The notes under the pieces were generated by a model that was not told the DNA's origin, did no database searches, and saw nothing but the letters and a program-made list of their open reading frames with translations. From Bacteroidia bacterium (GTDB lineage Bacteria > Bacteroidota > Bacteroidia > B-17B0 > Aurantibacillaceae), in contig JAEUTO010000005.1 in NCBI GenBank assembly GCA_016787785.1, positions 310,001 to 374,000 on the forward strand: a stretch of 64,000 nucleotides of DNA, in the 5' to 3' direction. Shown here piece after piece: positions 63,656 through 64,000 of this stretch; position 1 is the first letter of the stretch; each line of letters opens with the position of its first letter. A program made the translations under genes and the position numbers.

Positions 63656-63794
63656 TTTTTAACATTCTTTTAAAGAAACAATTTAGTTTACTTAAAAAAT
63701 TAAATGAACTTTCAATTCTTTCACGTGTACAGGTTAGCAGAAGCACGATACATTAAACTGTAAATGAGGTCTCATATAAAATTTGTAAAGGTGT

Positions 63795-64000
63795 ATGCCG
63801 CAACAAACGCGTAAGTATAAATTCTTAAGTGATGAAGAGTTAATGTTCTGTTTGAGCAATGGCGAAGTAGTGGCATTTGACGAGATCTATGAACGTTATA
63901 GTAAACGCCTGCTGGGTTATTTTATTCGCATGTTGAATTTTGACAAGGAGCTCGCAGAAGACGCGTTGCAGGATCTGTTCTTAAAAATTGCGGAGGCACC
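63795..64000 (+). CDS. ECF-type RNA polymerase sigma factor, N-terminus only
   Basis: An ATG at 63795 begins a frame open to the right edge, 68 residues. LSDEELMFCLSNGEVVAFDEIYERYSKRLLGYFIRMLNFDKELAEDALQDLFLKIAEAP contains the region 2 of sigma-70 ECF proteins: AFDEIYERYSKRLLGYF and the AEDALQDLFLKI core-binding segment. It is incomplete, so region 4 and any anti-sigma partner cannot be seen. Upstream 63656-63794 holds no gene; ATAAAATTTG at 63767-63778 is a loose -7-like sequence. Confidence 0.85.
   Translation, partial: MPQQTRKYKFLSDEELMFCLSNGEVVAFDEIYERYSKRLLGYFIRMLNFDKELAEDALQDLFLKIAEA

Noticed and set aside
1-64000. CRISPR array, insertion sequence, integrase or phage region
   Set aside because: I saw no regular repeats, transposase or integrase motifs, and no phage structural genes.

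Overview
The window reads as a chromosomal segment of an AT-rich Bacteroidota bacterium; order and family cannot be fixed from here. Supporting signs are a full-length SprA (type IX secretion translocon), two proteins ending in T9SS-type C-terminal sorting domains, DUF4476, DUF4783 and GWxTD-domain proteins, a TssD-type Hcp, several TAnnTTTG promoter -7 boxes, and starts without visible Shine-Dalgarno sequences. I see no CRISPR array, insertion sequence, integrase or attachment site.

Region 1 (1-17.4 kb) is a surface-glycan locus. It has a short rightward arm (end of an amidotransferase-like gene, then a polytopic membrane protein) and a long leftward arm of 16 genes: GT-A and GT-B glycosyltransferases, a double GT-B fusion, two FkbM methyltransferases, a DUF268 protein, a hexapeptide acetyltransferase, a sugar epimerase/reductase, a DegT aminotransferase between two paralogous membrane acyltransferases, a GT61 enzyme and a Wzt-like ABC ATPase with a C-terminal sugar-binding domain. 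The set suggests an O-antigen-like glycan carrying amino sugars and acetyl and methyl decorations, exported by an ABC route. No Wzm permease or Wzx flippase is in the window.

Region 2 (17.5-32.7 kb) is mixed: a DUF4476 protein, uvrC, a free-standing tRNA-Leu(UAG) with its own promoter and terminator, a T9SS cargo with a cupin, a TMTC-like membrane TPR protein carrying a calcium-loop insert, a very large NtrY-like histidine kinase followed by a small zinc-ribbon-like protein, and maeB. Region 3 (32.1-41.1 kb) is ruvA-sprA-gcvH-vanZ.

Region 4 (41.1-57.1 kb) holds sucD, rnhA, a GWxTD lipoprotein diverging from an AI-2E-type transporter, DUF2461, DUF486, a MarC protein, and a rightward cluster of a tandem AAA+ ATPase, a two-helix channel-like protein, a glycosyltransferase and two DUF1801 proteins. 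Facing that cluster is an orphan TssD gene; then come nadC, DUF4783, rlmH, a putative porin and a patatin. Region 5 (57.2-64 kb) has a leftward operon of MCE protein, two heterodisulfide-reductase-like Fe-S proteins and a TPR lipoprotein, then a TrmH-family methyltransferase, a T9SS cargo and the start of an ECF sigma factor.

The most useful leads are the AAA+/channel-like cluster next to the orphan TssD, the calcium-loop insert in the TMTC-like protein, and a promoter pattern in which the -7 box lies either 4-6 nt or about 18-22 nt before the start codon, suggesting that several genes here are leaderless.
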